This document shows, piece by piece, positions 1 through 6,971 of a stretch of DNA of 8,716 nt (positions are counted from its first letter, which is position 1; the number at the start of each line of letters is the position of its first letter). The notes below the pieces were generated by a model. That model ran no database searches. It saw only the letters and a program-made list of their open reading frames with translations, and was not told the origin of the DNA. The translations under genes were made by a program, and so were the position numbers. The DNA is from Candidatus Rokuibacteriota bacterium (GTDB lineage Bacteria; Methylomirabilota; Methylomirabilia; Rokubacteriales; CSP1-6). The stretch spans positions 1 through 8,716 of the forward strand of contig JACQCN010000408.1 in assembly GCA_016201575.1 (NCBI GenBank), in the 5' to 3' direction.

Positions 1-1
1 C

Positions 2-601
2 ACGTGGTCCTCGCGGTGGTTCGCCACCAAGGACTACGCGAAGCTCCTCCACGAGGACGTGAAGATCCGGCGCTACATCAAGGACTCGCTCTACCACGCG
101 GGCATCTCGCGGATCGACATCGAGCGCTCGGCCAACCGCGCGCGGATCACGATCCACACGGCGCGGCCCGGCATCATCATCGGGCGCAAGGGCGCCGAGG
201 TGGAGAAGCTGAAGAACGAGCTGCAGGCGCGCACGGCCAAGGAGATCTACCTCAACATCGAGGAGGTCATGCACCCGGAGCTCGACGCCCAGCTCGTGGC
301 CGAGAACGTGGCCCTCCAGCTCCAGAAGCGGGTGGCCTTCCGCCGGGCCATGAAGAAGGCCGTCACCTCCGCCCTCCGCCTCGGCGCCGACGGCATCCGG
401 ATCGCCTGCGCGGGCCGGCTGGGCGGCGGGGAGATCGCCCGCCGCGAGTGGTACCGCGACGGGCGGGTGCCGCTGCACCCGATCCGCGCCGACATCGACT
501 ACGGCCTGGCCACCTCGCACACGACGTACGGCACCATCGGGGTGAAGGTGTGGATCTTCAAGGGCGAGGTGCTGCGCGGCCCGGTGCCGGCGGAGGCGTG
601 A
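2..601 (+). CDS. rpsC: 30S ribosomal protein S3, 5'-truncated by the window edge
   Basis: S3 sits in the head of the small subunit, where it lines the mRNA entry channel. The reading frame is open from base 2 to the TGA at 599-601, giving 199 residues. The family is usually 210-235 residues, so by comparison with E. coli S3 about 18 N-terminal residues lie upstream of the window. The GTG at 59-61 is an internal Val codon, not the start, because the S3-like sequence [11 protein letters not shown] lies upstream of it in frame. The KH-domain loop GRKG is encoded at 182-193. The C-terminal S3 domain follows, with [28 protein letters not shown] and the ending [10 protein letters not shown]. The C-terminal tail after that motif is short compared with E. 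coli. rplP begins 7 nt downstream, as in the usual S10 operon order. Identity is certain; only the 5' end is missing. Confidence 0.97.
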   Translation, partial: TWSSRWFATKDYAKLLHEDVKIRRYIKDSLYHAGISRIDIERSANRARITIHTARPGIIIGRKGAEVEKLKNELQARTAKEIYLNIEEVMHPELDAQLVAENVALQLQKRVAFRRAMKKAVTSALRLGADGIRIACAGRLGGGEIARREWYRDGRVPLHPIRADIDYGLATSHTTYGTIGVKVWIFKGEVLRGPVPAEA

Positions 602-608
602 GCCCCTC

Positions 609-1025
609 ATGCTGATGCCGAAGCGGGTCAAGTACCGGAAGGCCCAGCGGGGCCGGATGAAGGGCAAGGCCCAGCGCGGCTCGAGCCTGGCCTTCGGCGA
701 CTACGGCCTCAAGGCCCTGGAGCCGGGCTGGGTCTCCAACCGCCAGATCGAGGCGGCCCGCGTGGCCCTCACGCGGCGCCTCAAGCGGGGCGGCAAGATC
801 TGGATCCGGGTGTTCCCGGACAAGCCGGTCACCAAGAAGCCGGCGGAGACCCGCATGGGCAAGGGCAAGGGGAACCCCGAGTTCTGGGTGGCCGTGGTGA
901 AGCCGGGCCGCATCCTCTACGAGATGGAAGGCGTGCCCGAGGACGTGGCCCGGGAGGCGTTCCGCACCGCGGCCCAGAAGATCGGGATCGCCACGAAGTT
1001 CATCCAGCGGAGCCGGGCGCTATGA
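609..1025 (+). CDS. rplP: 50S ribosomal protein L16
   Basis: L16 is a late-assembling large-subunit protein near the A-site and the peptidyl-transferase centre. The product is 138 residues, the normal length (136 in E. coli). The N-terminus [11 protein letters not shown] is the family start, so I chose the ATG at 609 rather than the in-frame ATG at 615. A GGAGG at 592-596 inside the rpsC end is 12 nt upstream. Diagnostic segments are the basic N-terminal 25 residues, [20 protein letters not shown] at residues 65-84, and [20 protein letters not shown] at 87-106. The stop codon overlaps the rpmC start in an ATGA arrangement (4 bp), which suggests termination-reinitiation coupling. Nothing is missing. 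Confidence 0.98.
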   Translation: MLMPKRVKYRKAQRGRMKGKAQRGSSLAFGDYGLKALEPGWVSNRQIEAARVALTRRLKRGGKIWIRVFPDKPVTKKPAETRMGKGKGNPEFWVAVVKPGRILYEMEGVPEDVAREAFRTAAQKIGIATKFIQRSRAL

Positions 1026-1228
1026 AGGCGGACAAGTGGCGGGACCTCTCGGACGAGGAGGTGGAGCAGCGGGTGCGGGAGTTGACCGAGGAGATCTTCA
1101 ACCTCCGCTTCCAGCTCTCGATGGGCGTGGCCAAGAACCCCGCGCGGGTGGGGCTGGCCCGGCGGGACCTGGCCCGCGCCAAGACGATCCTGAAGCAACG
1201 GAGCCCGGCGGCCGGCCGCCCGAGCTGA
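1022..1228 (+). CDS. rpmC: 50S ribosomal protein L29
   Basis: L29 is a small two-helix protein beside the polypeptide exit tunnel; with L23 it forms the docking site for SRP and trigger factor. The product is 68 residues, slightly over the E. coli length (63). Family features are [26 protein letters not shown] (residues 6-31, first helix) and the second helix containing [17 protein letters not shown] (41-57). The extra length is a short Pro/Ala/Arg tail. Its ATG overlaps the rplP stop by 4 bp, and GGAG at 1009-1012 inside rplP can act as its ribosome binding site (9 nt spacing). The following gap to rpsQ is 28 nt, one of the longer gaps here. Confidence 0.96.
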   Translation: MKADKWRDLSDEEVEQRVRELTEEIFNLRFQLSMGVAKNPARVGLARRDLARAKTILKQRSPAAGRPS

Positions 1229-1242
1229 TCCCCGAGCCAATC

Positions 1243-1248
1243 AAGGAG
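1243..1248 (+). promoter_or_regulatory. Shine-Dalgarno site for rpsQ
   Basis: AAGGAG lies 8 nt before the GTG at 1257. It is a strong anti-16S match at ideal spacing and decides the non-ATG start of rpsQ. The surrounding 28-nt gap holds nothing else that I recognise. Confidence 0.8.
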
Positions 1249-1256
1249 ACATCGCG

Positions 1257-1505
1257 GTGGGCGAGCGGAAGACCCGGGAAGGTGTGGTGGTGAGTGACGC
1301 GATGCCGAAGACGCGCGTCGTGAAGATCGAGCGCGTGTTCCGGCATCCGCGCTACCAGCGCGTCATCAGGCAGTCCAAGAAGCTGAAGGCGCACGACGAG
1401 ACCAACGCGAGCCACGTCGGCGATCGGGTGCTGATCGAGGAGACGCGGCCGATTTCCAAGGACAAGCGGTGGCGCATCCGCGAGATCCTGAACCGGGTGT
1501 CATAG
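1257..1505 (+). CDS. rpsQ: 30S ribosomal protein S17
   Basis: S17 is an OB-fold primary 16S rRNA-binding protein that nucleates assembly of the small-subunit body. The product is 82 residues (84 in E. coli). It begins at a GTG, supported by AAGGAG at 1243-1248, 8 nt upstream, and by the match of the N-terminus to the family ([20 protein letters not shown], residues 7-26). The family signature [14 protein letters not shown] is at residues 55-68, and HDETN at 46-50 is also typical. The usual D-K-M of the first loop reads D-A-M here, a minor change. rplN follows after 4 nt. This is the last gene of the S10-type block before the spc-type block. Confidence 0.97.
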   Translation: MGERKTREGVVVSDAMPKTRVVKIERVFRHPRYQRVIRQSKKLKAHDETNASHVGDRVLIEETRPISKDKRWRIREILNRVS

Positions 1506-1509
1506 ACCG

Positions 1510-1878
1510 ATGATCCAGCCGCGCTCGATGCTCGAAGTCGCCGACAACTCGGGAGCCAAGAAGGTCCAGTGCATCCGGGTCATGGGCGGCGCCAACAAGC
1601 GGTACGCCTCGCTCGGCGACACCGTGATCGTCGCCGTGAAGGAGGCCGCGCCGGACGGGACCGTCAAGAAGGGCGAGGTGGCCCGGGCGGTGGTGGTGCG
1701 GACGGTGAAGGAGGTCCGCCGGAAGGACGGCTCCTACATCCGGTTCGACCGCAACGCGGTCGTGCTGATCCGCCCGGACGAGAACCCGGTGGGGACCCGC
1801 ATCTTCGGCCCCGTGGCCCGCGAGCTCCGCGACCGGCAGTTCACCAAGATCATCTCTCTCGCGCCGGAGGTCATCTGA
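1510..1878 (+). CDS. rplN: 50S ribosomal protein L14
   Basis: L14 is a five-strand beta-barrel protein at the subunit interface. It contacts 16S rRNA in bridges B5/B8 and is the binding site of the silencing factor RsfS. The product is 122 residues, the standard bacterial length, and starts [20 protein letters not shown]. The family signature spans residues 61-87 ([20 protein letters not shown], then DRNAVVL), preceded by [11 protein letters not shown] at 37-47 and followed by [13 protein letters not shown] at 95-107. The ATG is 4 nt after the rpsQ stop. I see no clear Shine-Dalgarno there, so expression probably depends on coupling to rpsQ. In E. coli rplN is the first gene of the spc operon, but I see no promoter or terminator at this boundary, so S10 and spc genes look fused into one unit. 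Confidence 0.98.
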   Translation: MIQPRSMLEVADNSGAKKVQCIRVMGGANKRYASLGDTVIVAVKEAAPDGTVKKGEVARAVVVRTVKEVRRKDGSYIRFDRNAVVLIRPDENPVGTRIFGPVARELRDRQFTKIISLAPEVI

Positions 1879-1881
1879 GCC

Positions 1882-2205
1882 ATGAGCCTGCACGTACGTC
1901 GGGGCGACACGGTGGCGGTTCTCGCCGGCAAGGAGCGGGGCAAGCGCGGCAAGGTGCTGGCCGTGCTCCGCGACAAGAACCGCGTGCTCGTCGAGCACGT
2001 CAACATGATCAAGAAGCACCAGCGCCCGACCCAGAAGCTCCGCCAGGGCGGCATCATCGAGCGCGAGGGGCCGATCCACCTGTCCAACGTGATGGTGGTG
2101 TGCGGGAAGTGCGCCCGGCCCGCCCGCACGAGCACGCAGACCTTCGCCGACGGCCGCAAGGCACGGGTGTGCCGGCGCTGCGGCGAAACCATCGACAAGG
2201 CGTGA
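1882..2205 (+). CDS. rplX: 50S ribosomal protein L24, zinc-knuckle form
   Basis: L24 is an assembly initiator that binds the 5' part of 23S rRNA near the tunnel exit. The product is 107 residues (104 in E. coli). The N-terminal KOW motif covers roughly residues 5-35 ([20 protein letters not shown]), followed by [13 protein letters not shown] at 39-51. The C-terminal part carries four cysteines, C74-x2-C77 and C97-x2-C100, forming a probable zinc knuckle. Many bacterial L24 proteins have this; E. coli lacks it. The ATG is 3 nt after the rplN stop, with GGAGG at 1866-1870 inside rplN (11 nt spacing). Only 2 nt separate its stop from the rplE ATG. Confidence 0.97.
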   Translation: MSLHVRRGDTVAVLAGKERGKRGKVLAVLRDKNRVLVEHVNMIKKHQRPTQKLRQGGIIEREGPIHLSNVMVVCGKCARPARTSTQTFADGRKARVCRRCGETIDKA

Positions 2206-2207
2206 CC

Positions 2208-2891
2208 ATGGCCAAACCCGACCAGAAAGCGACCCCGCCGAAGCCGGCCGCCAAGGCGCCGCCGGCCAAGACTCCGCCCAAGCGCGCCGACAAGGGCGCG
2301 CCCGCCGCGGCACCCGGCAAGGCCGTCCGCGCCAAGGGCACCGGCGAGGTGCCGGCGCGCCTCAAGGAGCGCTTCTTCAAGGCCGTGATCCCCGCGCTGA
2401 TGAAGGAGCGCGGGTACACCAACCCCTTCCAGGTACCCCGCCTCGAGAAGGTGGTCATCAACATGGGCGTGGGCGAGGGGCGGGAGAACGCCAAGGTGCT
2501 CGACTTCGCCACGGCCGACCTCCTGGCCATCGCCGGCCAGAAGCCGGTGGTGACCCGGGCCCGGAAGTCGATCGCGAACTTCAAGCTCCGCGAGGGCGTG
2601 CCGATCGGGGCCAAGGTGACGCTCCGCAGCGCCCGGATGTACGAGTTCCTCGACCGGCTGATCAACGTGGCCCTGCCCCGCGTGCGCGACTTCAAGGGCG
2701 TGCCGGCCAAGGCCTTCGACGGGCGCGGCAACTACGCGCTCGGGCTCCGCGAGCAGCTGATCTTCCCGGAGATCCTCTACGACAAGGTCGACAAGGTACG
2801 GGGCATGGACGTGATCATCGTCACCACGGCCAGGACCGACGAGGAGGCGAAGGCCCTGCTGTCGCACCTCGGGATGCCGTTCAGGGAGTAA
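2208..2891 (+). CDS. rplE: 50S ribosomal protein L5 with a Lys/Ala/Pro-rich N-terminal extension
   Basis: L5 binds 5S rRNA with L18 in the central protuberance and contacts the P-site tRNA. From the ATG at 2208 the product is 227 residues, against 179 in E. coli. The canonical domain starts near residue 49 ([20 protein letters not shown]). It includes [16 protein letters not shown] at 75-90, the signature [20 protein letters not shown] at 105-124, [20 protein letters not shown] at 170-189 and MPFRE at the end. Residues 1-47 are low-complexity and basic: 32 of 47 are Ala, Pro or Lys. An internal GTG at 2349 would give 180 residues, almost exactly the normal length, with AAGGG at 2334-2338 ten nt upstream. 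I prefer 2208 because it lies 2 nt after rplX and the frame stays open, but the start is not settled. Confidence 0.95.
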   Translation: MAKPDQKATPPKPAAKAPPAKTPPKRADKGAPAAAPGKAVRAKGTGEVPARLKERFFKAVIPALMKERGYTNPFQVPRLEKVVINMGVGEGRENAKVLDFATADLLAIAGQKPVVTRARKSIANFKLREGVPIGAKVTLRSARMYEFLDRLINVALPRVRDFKGVPAKAFDGRGNYALGLREQLIFPEILYDKVDKVRGMDVIIVTTARTDEEAKALLSHLGMPFRE

Positions 2892-2897
2892 TCGCCG

Positions 2898-3083
2898 ATG
2901 GCCAAGACCTCGCTCATCGTGAAGGCCCAGCGCCCGCCCAAGTTCAAGGCGCGCGCGTACCACCGCTGCAAGCTCTGCGGGCGCCCGCGGGGCTACCTCC
3001 GCAAGTTCGAGCTCTGCCGCCTGTGCTTCCGCGAGCTGGCGCTCAAGGGCGAGGTTCCGGGCGTCCTCAAGGCGAGCTGGTAG
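2898..3083 (+). CDS. rpsN: 30S ribosomal protein S14, short zinc-binding (C+) type
   Basis: S14 is a head protein of the small subunit contacting S3, S10 and S19. This is the 61-residue C+ form (called rpsN1 or rpsZ in some genomes), not the roughly 100-residue C- form of E. coli. Zinc ligands are C24-x2-C27 and C40-x2-C43. The diagnostic stretches are [39 protein letters not shown] and the C-terminus GVLKASW. GGAG at 2885-2888 at the end of rplE lies 9 nt before the ATG. It sits between rplE and rpsH, its conserved place. Genomes that also encode a C- paralogue often switch between the two under zinc shortage; whether this genome has one cannot be seen here. Confidence 0.97.
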   Translation: MAKTSLIVKAQRPPKFKARAYHRCKLCGRPRGYLRKFELCRLCFRELALKGEVPGVLKASW

Positions 3084-3086
3084 GAG
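3083..3086 (+). promoter_or_regulatory. Shine-Dalgarno site for rpsH
   Basis: GGAG starts on the last base of the rpsN stop codon and is 10 nt before the ATG at 3097 but 16 nt before the second candidate ATG at 3103. The spacing favours the upstream start. Confidence 0.6.
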
Positions 3087-3096
3087 ATCCGCGCCT

Positions 3097-3495
3097 ATGT
3101 CCATGACCGATCCGATCGCCGACATGCTCACCCGGATCCGCAACGCGAGCCGGGCCGAGCACGAGAAGGTCGACATCCCGGCCTCCCGGCTGAAGACCCG
3201 CATCGCCGAGATCCTCAAGGGGGAGGGGTTCATCAAGAACTACCGGCTCATCGAGGACCGCCGGCAGGGCACGCTGCGGGTGTACCTGAAGTACGGCACC
3301 GGCAACGAGAAGATGATCTCGGGCCTGCAGCGGGTGTCGACCCCGGGGCGCCGGATCTACGTCACCCACGACGAGGTCCCCTCGATCCTGGCCGGGATGG
3401 GGGTCGCCATCGTGTCGACGTCGAAGGGTCTGCTGACCGACAGGGACGCCCGCCGCGAGAAGGTCGGCGGCGAAGTCCTCGCCTACGTGTGGTAG
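3097..3495 (+). CDS. rpsH: 30S ribosomal protein S8
   Basis: S8 is a primary 16S rRNA-binding protein of the platform and central domain. In E. coli it is also the translational repressor of the spc operon. The product is 132 residues (130 in E. coli). I chose ATG 3097 ([11 protein letters not shown]) over 3103 because of the Shine-Dalgarno spacing; the 3103 start would give the very common [14 protein letters not shown], so a 2-residue error is possible. The C-terminal rRNA-binding signature is present: [20 protein letters not shown] at residues 102-121, with the STSKG loop at 107-111, and the ending GGEVLAYVW. The gene follows rpsN after 13 nt and precedes rplF by 7 nt. I see no copy of the S8 operator stem near rplE. 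Confidence 0.97.
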   Translation: MSMTDPIADMLTRIRNASRAEHEKVDIPASRLKTRIAEILKGEGFIKNYRLIEDRRQGTLRVYLKYGTGNEKMISGLQRVSTPGRRIYVTHDEVPSILAGMGVAIVSTSKGLLTDRDARREKVGGEVLAYVW

Positions 3496-3502
3496 GCGCG
3501 TC

Positions 3503-4045
3503 ATGTCACGAATCGGAAAGAAGCCGATCGACATCCCCCCGGGCGTGAAGGTCGCGGTGGAGAACGACAGCGTGACGGCGCAGGGGCCGAAGGGCGCGCT
3601 GCGGCAGCCGATCCCGCGCCCGCTGGCGGTCGCCGTCAAGGACAACCAGGTGATCGTGACGCGGGCGTCGGACGAGCGGCAGGTGCGCGCCCTGCACGGG
3701 CTCACGCGCTCGCTCCTCGCCAACATGGTGAGCGGCGTCAAGGACGGCTTCGAGCGCAAGCTCGAGATCGTCGGCATCGGCTACCGCGCCCAGACGCAGG
3801 GCAAGAACATCCAGCTCGCCCTCGGGTACTCGCACCCGATCGTCTTCCCGCTGCCCGACGGCGTGTCGGCGGAGATCGAGAAGCAGACGCTGATCACGCT
3901 CAAGGGGGCGGACAAGGCGCTGGTCGGGCAGACGGCGGCCAAGCTCCGCGAGCTGCGGAAGCCCGATCCCTACAAGGGCAAAGGCATCAAGTACGCCGGC
4001 GAGGTCATCCGCCGGAAGGTCGGCAAGAAGGCGGGCGCCAAATGA
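3503..4045 (+). CDS. rplF: 50S ribosomal protein L6
   Basis: L6 lies near the factor-binding (GTPase-associated) region and contacts the sarcin-ricin loop. The product is 180 residues (177 in E. coli) with the two repeated L6 domains, roughly residues 1-82 and 83-180. It begins [17 protein letters not shown], the usual start. The C-terminal family signature [19 protein letters not shown] is at 154-172, and [21 protein letters not shown] lies around 63-83. The gene begins 7 nt after rpsH. Its TGA overlaps the rplR ATG (ATGA, 4 bp). Confidence 0.98.
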   Translation: MSRIGKKPIDIPPGVKVAVENDSVTAQGPKGALRQPIPRPLAVAVKDNQVIVTRASDERQVRALHGLTRSLLANMVSGVKDGFERKLEIVGIGYRAQTQGKNIQLALGYSHPIVFPLPDGVSAEIEKQTLITLKGADKALVGQTAAKLRELRKPDPYKGKGIKYAGEVIRRKVGKKAGAK

Positions 4046-4407
4046 TCACCCGGGAGCGACGCGCCGCGCGCGACATCCGCCACCAGCGGCTCCGCCGCCA
4101 GGTCCGGGGCTCGGCCGAGCGGCCGCGGCTGGCCGTCTTCCGCAGCCTCAACCACATCTACGCCCAGATCGTCGACGACGAGACCGGCCGCACGCTGGTC
4201 GCCGCGGACAGCCGCGGCCCGGAGTTCCGCGGCCGGGCGAAGAGCGGCGGGAACATCGAGGCCGCCAAGGTCGTCGGCGAGCTGCTCGCCCAGAAGGCCA
4301 AGGCGGCGGGCGTGGAGCAGGTGGTGTTCGACCGCGGGGGCTATCAGTACCACGGACGGGTCAAGGCGCTGGCCGACGCCGCCCGCGCCGGCGGTCTTCA
4401 CTTTTAA
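4042..4407 (+). CDS. rplR: 50S ribosomal protein L18
   Basis: L18 binds 5S rRNA and, with L5, anchors it in the central protuberance. The product is 121 residues (117 in E. coli). The N-terminus is strongly arginine-rich (residues 4-28), as expected for 5S binding. Family segments are [20 protein letters not shown] at 27-46 and [20 protein letters not shown] at 96-115. The start overlaps the rplF stop by 4 bp, with AAGAAGG at 4025-4031 upstream. The TAA at 4405-4407 is followed by 79 nt without a gene, the longest gap before infA. That gap holds a strong inverted repeat. Confidence 0.97.
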   Translation: MITRERRAARDIRHQRLRRQVRGSAERPRLAVFRSLNHIYAQIVDDETGRTLVAADSRGPEFRGRAKSGGNIEAAKVVGELLAQKAKAAGVEQVVFDRGGYQYHGRVKALADAARAGGLHF

Positions 4408-4426
4408 GATGATGCGCACAGACGTG

Positions 4427-4474
4427 GCCGGCCGCTCAAAAAAGCCCCTTCATGGGCCTTTTCCCGCGGCCGGC
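4427..4474. terminator. Two-tier hairpin with A and T tracts in the rplR-rpsE gap; terminator-like
   Basis: The outer arms GCCGGCCGC (4427-4435) and GCGGCCGGC (4466-4474) are perfect 9-bp inverted repeats. Inside them, AAAA (4439-4442) pairs with TTTT (4459-4462), and GCCC (4444-4447) pairs with GGGC (4454-4457) around a 6-nt loop. Read as + strand RNA, A4443/C4458 is a mismatch. Read on the - strand the same position is a G-U wobble, so the inner stem becomes nine continuous pairs, with the six T of 4438-4443 forming its 3' side. This makes the - strand version the better intrinsic terminator. On the + strand it could be a weak attenuator or a processing hairpin. It ends exactly at the rpsE ribosome binding site. 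The structure is visible directly; the function is inferred. Confidence 0.55.
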
Positions 4475-4480
4475 TAGGAG
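4475..4480 (+). promoter_or_regulatory. Shine-Dalgarno site for rpsE, abutting the hairpin
   Basis: TAGGAG lies 6 nt before the GTG at 4487 and starts on the base after the last paired base of the 4427-4474 hairpin. It supports the GTG start. Because it touches the stem, folding could affect ribosome access to rpsE. Confidence 0.75.
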
Positions 4481-4486
4481 CGACGA

Positions 4487-5029
4487 GTGGCCGAAACACG
4501 CATCGATCCCAGCGTCCTCGAACTCAACGATCGGGTCGTGTCCATCAACCGGGTGGCGAAGGTCGTCAAGGGCGGCCGGCGCTTCTCCTTCACCGCGCTC
4601 GTCGTCGTCGGCGACGGGCGGGGGCACGTCGGCGTCGGCCTCGGCAAGGCCCACGAGGTGCCGGAGGCGATCCGCAAGGCCGTCGAGCACGCCAAGAAGG
4701 ACCTGATCTTCGTCCCCCTGCGCGAGACGACGATTCCCTGCGAGATCACCGGCCACTTCGGCGCCGGCCGGGTCTTCCTCAAGCCCGCGGTGCCCGGCAC
4801 CGGCGTCATCGCCGGCGGCGCGGTGCGCCCGGTCCTCGAGGCGGCCGGCGTGCAGGACATCCTCACCAAGACGCTCGGCTCCAACAACCCGCACAACGTC
4901 CTCAAGGCGACGATCGACGCGCTCCGGCAGATCAAGCGGCTCCAGGATCTGCGGGCCATGCGGAAGCGGTCCGTCGACGGCGAGGGGGCGCAGCCGCAGG
5001 AGACCGCCGGTGCCCGGCCCGAAGCTTAA
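4487..5029 (+). CDS. rpsE: 30S ribosomal protein S5
   Basis: S5 is in the small-subunit body near the mRNA entry site. It affects decoding accuracy and is a known site of spectinomycin-resistance mutations in the loop around residues 20-35. The product is 180 residues (167 in E. coli). It starts at a GTG with a good Shine-Dalgarno. The N-terminal dsRNA-binding-like domain contains [20 protein letters not shown] at 20-39 and [20 protein letters not shown] at 41-60. The C-terminal domain contains [20 protein letters not shown] at 102-121 and the [16 protein letters not shown] run at 127-142. The tail after residue 165 is about 15 residues longer than in E. coli, and is Gln/Glu/Ala-rich. The last 20 bp overlap the start of rpmD. 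Confidence 0.98.
   Translation: MAETRIDPSVLELNDRVVSINRVAKVVKGGRRFSFTALVVVGDGRGHVGVGLGKAHEVPEAIRKAVEHAKKDLIFVPLRETTIPCEITGHFGAGRVFLKPAVPGTGVIAGGAVRPVLEAAGVQDILTKTLGSNNPHNVLKATIDALRQIKRLQDLRAMRKRSVDGEGAQPQETAGARPEA
4998..5002 (+). promoter_or_regulatory. Shine-Dalgarno site for rpmD inside rpsE
   Basis: AGGAG lies 7 nt before the GTG at 5010, inside the rpsE coding sequence. It supports a GTG start that overlaps the rpsE end by 20 bp. Confidence 0.7.
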
Positions 5030-5198
5030 GATCACCCTCACGAAGAGCCTGATCGGCCTGAGCCCCAAGCAGGAGGCCACGGTGAAGGCCCTCGGCCTCC
5101 GGAAGATCCGCCAGACGGTCACCCACGACGACACGGAGACGGTGCGGGGGATGATCGCCAAGGTCCCGCACGTCCTGCAGGTGAGCCATGAAGCTTGA
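5010..5198 (+). CDS. rpmD: 50S ribosomal protein L30
   Basis: L30 is a small alpha/beta protein of the large subunit, present in many but not all bacteria. The product is 62 residues (59 in E. coli). Recognisable features are [20 protein letters not shown] (5-24), the conserved [14 protein letters not shown] (28-41) and [14 protein letters not shown] (45-58). Start choice: the GTG at 5010 has AGGAG 7 nt upstream, and the next in-frame ATG is too late. The first 20 bp overlap rpsE in another frame and the last 11 bp overlap rplO, so the gene is locked between its neighbours. The rpsE-rpmD-rplO order is the conserved one and confirms this small ORF. Confidence 0.95.
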   Translation: MPGPKLKITLTKSLIGLSPKQEATVKALGLRKIRQTVTHDDTETVRGMIAKVPHVLQVSHEA

Positions 5199-5658
5199 CG
5201 AGCTGCGGCCCGCGCCGGGCGCCACGAAGCCGCGGAAGCGGATCGGGCGCGGCCCGGGGTCCGGGCACGGGAAGACGGCGACCAAGGGCAGCAAGGGCCA
5301 GAAGGCTCGCTCCGGCGGCGGGAAGGCCGGTGGGTTCGAAGGCGGCCAGATGCCGCTCTACCGGCGGCTGCCCAAGCGCGGCTTCCGGCCCTACGGGGGG
5401 AAGACGGAGTACGAGATCGTCAACCTGAAGTCGCTCGACACGCTGCCCGCGGGCAGCGTGGTGGACCCGGAGCGCCTCGTGGAGATGGGGCTCGTCCGGC
5501 GCTCCCGGCGCGGCCGCGTCAAGATCCTGGGGCAGGGGGACCTCGCGCACGCCCTCACCGTGAAGGCGCACGCGGTCAGCGAGTCGGCAAAGGCCAAGAT
5601 CGAGGCGCGCGGCGGGTCCGTCGAGCTGCTGGGGGCGCCGGTGATGGCCGCCTCGTGA
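5188..5658 (+). CDS. rplO: 50S ribosomal protein L15
   Basis: L15 is a late-assembly large-subunit protein whose extended N-terminal tail winds through 23S rRNA. The product is 156 residues (144 in E. coli). It begins [20 protein letters not shown], followed by the Gly/Lys-rich tail RGPGSGHGKTATKGSKGQKA at 21-40 and GGFEGGQMPLYRRLPKRGF at 48-66. The globular C-terminal part carries the KAHAVSESAKAKIEARGGSV segment (126-145), equivalent to the family C-terminal signature. The ATG lies inside the end of rpmD (11-bp overlap). The TGA overlaps the secY GTG as GTGA (4 bp). The few extra residues are at the C-terminus. Confidence 0.97.
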   Translation: MKLDELRPAPGATKPRKRIGRGPGSGHGKTATKGSKGQKARSGGGKAGGFEGGQMPLYRRLPKRGFRPYGGKTEYEIVNLKSLDTLPAGSVVDPERLVEMGLVRRSRRGRVKILGQGDLAHALTVKAHAVSESAKAKIEARGGSVELLGAPVMAAS

Positions 5659-6971
5659 TCGAGAGCCTGTACAGCTTCCAGAACGTCTTCAAGGTCCCCG
5701 AGCTCAAGCGCCGGGTGCTGGTCACCATGGGCCTGCTCATCGCCTACCGGATCGGCGCGCACGTGCCGACCCCGGGGATCGACGGGCATGCCCTCTCCCA
5801 GTTCTTCGACCAGGCCGCCAACACGCTGCTCGGCATGGTCGACCTGTTCTCGGGCGGCAACCTGCGCCGGCTGTCGATCTTCGCCCTCGGCATCATGCCG
5901 TACATCTCGGCCTCGATCATCCTCCAGCTCCTGACCGTGGTGATCCCGTCCCTCGAGCGGATCGCCAAGGAGGGCGAGGCGGGGCGGAAGAAGATCACGC
6001 AGTACACGCGCTACGGCACGATCCTCCTTTCCGTGATCCAGTCGCTCGGCATCGCCTACGGCCTGGAGAGCATGCGGAGCCCGAGCGGCGTGGCCATCGT
6101 GCCGCACCCGGGCTGGGGCTTCCGGCTGCTGACGATCCTGACCCTCACCGCCGGGACCGCCCTCATCATGTGGCTCGGCGAGCAGATCTCCGAGAAGGGC
6201 ATCGGCAACGGCATCTCGCTGATCATCTTCGCGGGCATCGTGGTGCGCCTGCCCTCGGCCGTGGCCGCGTCGTTCACGCTCATCGGCACGGGCGAGCTGC
6301 CGCTGTTCCTCTTCCTCGTGATCATCGCCGTCATGGTGGCGGTCACGGCGGCGGTGGTGGTGATGCAGGAGGGCCAGCGGAAGATCCCCGTCCAGTACGC
6401 CAAGCGGGTGGTGGGGCGCCGCGTCTACGGCGGGCAGTCCACCCACATCCCGCTCCGCATCAACACCGCGGGCGTCATCCCGGTGATCTTCGCCTCGTCC
6501 CTCATCCTGTTCCCGGCCACGCTCACGCGGTTCGTGCCCCACCCGTGGATGCAGGCCGTGTCCGACGCGCTCTCCCCGGGGCGCTTCACGTACACCGTGC
6601 TCTACTGCGCCCTGATCATCTTCTTCACGTACTTCTACACGGCGATCGTCTTCAACCCGGTCGACCTCGCCGACAACATGAAGAAGTACGGCGGGTTCAT
6701 CCCCGGGGTGCGGCCCGGCAAGAAGACCTCCGAGTACATCGACCGGACCCTGACGCGGATCACGCTCCCGGGTGCCGTCTTCCTGGCCCTGATCTCGGTG
6801 CTGCCCGACTTCCTGATCCGGTGGTTCAACGTGCCGTTCTACTTCGGCGGCACCAGCCTCCTGATCGTGGTCGGCGTCGCCCTCGACACCGTCCGCCAGA
6901 TGGAGTCCCACCTCCTGATGCGCCACTACGAGGGCTTCCTGAAGAAGTCCAAGACGCGGGCGGTGAAGTGA
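5655..6971 (+). CDS. secY: Protein translocase subunit SecY
   Basis: SecY is the channel of the SecYEG translocon in the cytoplasmic membrane, used for secretion (with SecA) and for membrane insertion (with SRP/FtsY). The product is 438 residues (443 in E. coli). I see ten hydrophobic segments near 19-37, 73-93, 118-138, 154-173, 183-200, 216-237, 272-291, 313-334, 370-388 and 396-414. Family motifs are ALGIMPYISASIILQL at 77-92 (TM2), GEQISEKGIGNGISLIIFAG at 175-194, RKIPVQYAKR at 242-251 (cytosolic loop 4), the loop-5 region FIPGVRPGKKTSEYIDRTLT at 348-367, and the plug region around 55-70. It starts at GTG 5655, coupled to rplO. Its TGA shares one base with the adk ATG. Confidence 0.98.
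   Translation: MIESLYSFQNVFKVPELKRRVLVTMGLLIAYRIGAHVPTPGIDGHALSQFFDQAANTLLGMVDLFSGGNLRRLSIFALGIMPYISASIILQLLTVVIPSLERIAKEGEAGRKKITQYTRYGTILLSVIQSLGIAYGLESMRSPSGVAIVPHPGWGFRLLTILTLTAGTALIMWLGEQISEKGIGNGISLIIFAGIVVRLPSAVAASFTLIGTGELPLFLFLVIIAVMVAVTAAVVVMQEGQRKIPVQYAKRVVGRRVYGGQSTHIPLRINTAGVIPVIFASSLILFPATLTRFVPHPWMQAVSDALSPGRFTYTVLYCALIIFFTYFYTAIVFNPVDLADNMKKYGGFIPGVRPGKKTSEYIDRTLTRITLPGAVFLALISVLPDFLIRWFNVPFYFGGTSLLIVVGVALDTVRQMESHLLMRHYEGFLKKSKTRAVK

Noticed and set aside
1569..2207. The rplE frame stays open far upstream of the rplE ATG, through rplN and rplX
   Set aside because: That stretch is the out-of-frame reading of two well-conserved genes. Only the part from 2208 has coding support, so the L5 extension is limited to about 47 residues.
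1734..3236. 500-codon open frame on the minus strand opposite rplN-rpsH
   Set aside because: It crosses five recognised ribosomal genes and has the same low-complexity shadow composition, with no start-site support.
5021..5196. Two identical GAAGCTT words near the starts of rpmD and rplO
   Set aside because: Seven-base matches 168 bp apart are expected by chance and are not embedded in longer similarity.
5391..6926. 511-codon open frame on the minus strand opposite rplO-secY
   Set aside because: It is rich in His, Asp, Arg and Glu with no domain-like pattern, and mirrors the GC-ending codons of secY, whose membrane segments and motifs are unmistakable. Long antisense frames are expected at this GC content.
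6170..6970. Possible long N-terminal extension of adenylate kinase, since its frame is open back to 6170
   Set aside because: The upstream part overlaps secY in another frame and is composed of Arg/His/Pro shadow sequence. Adk homology begins at 6971 with the usual start.
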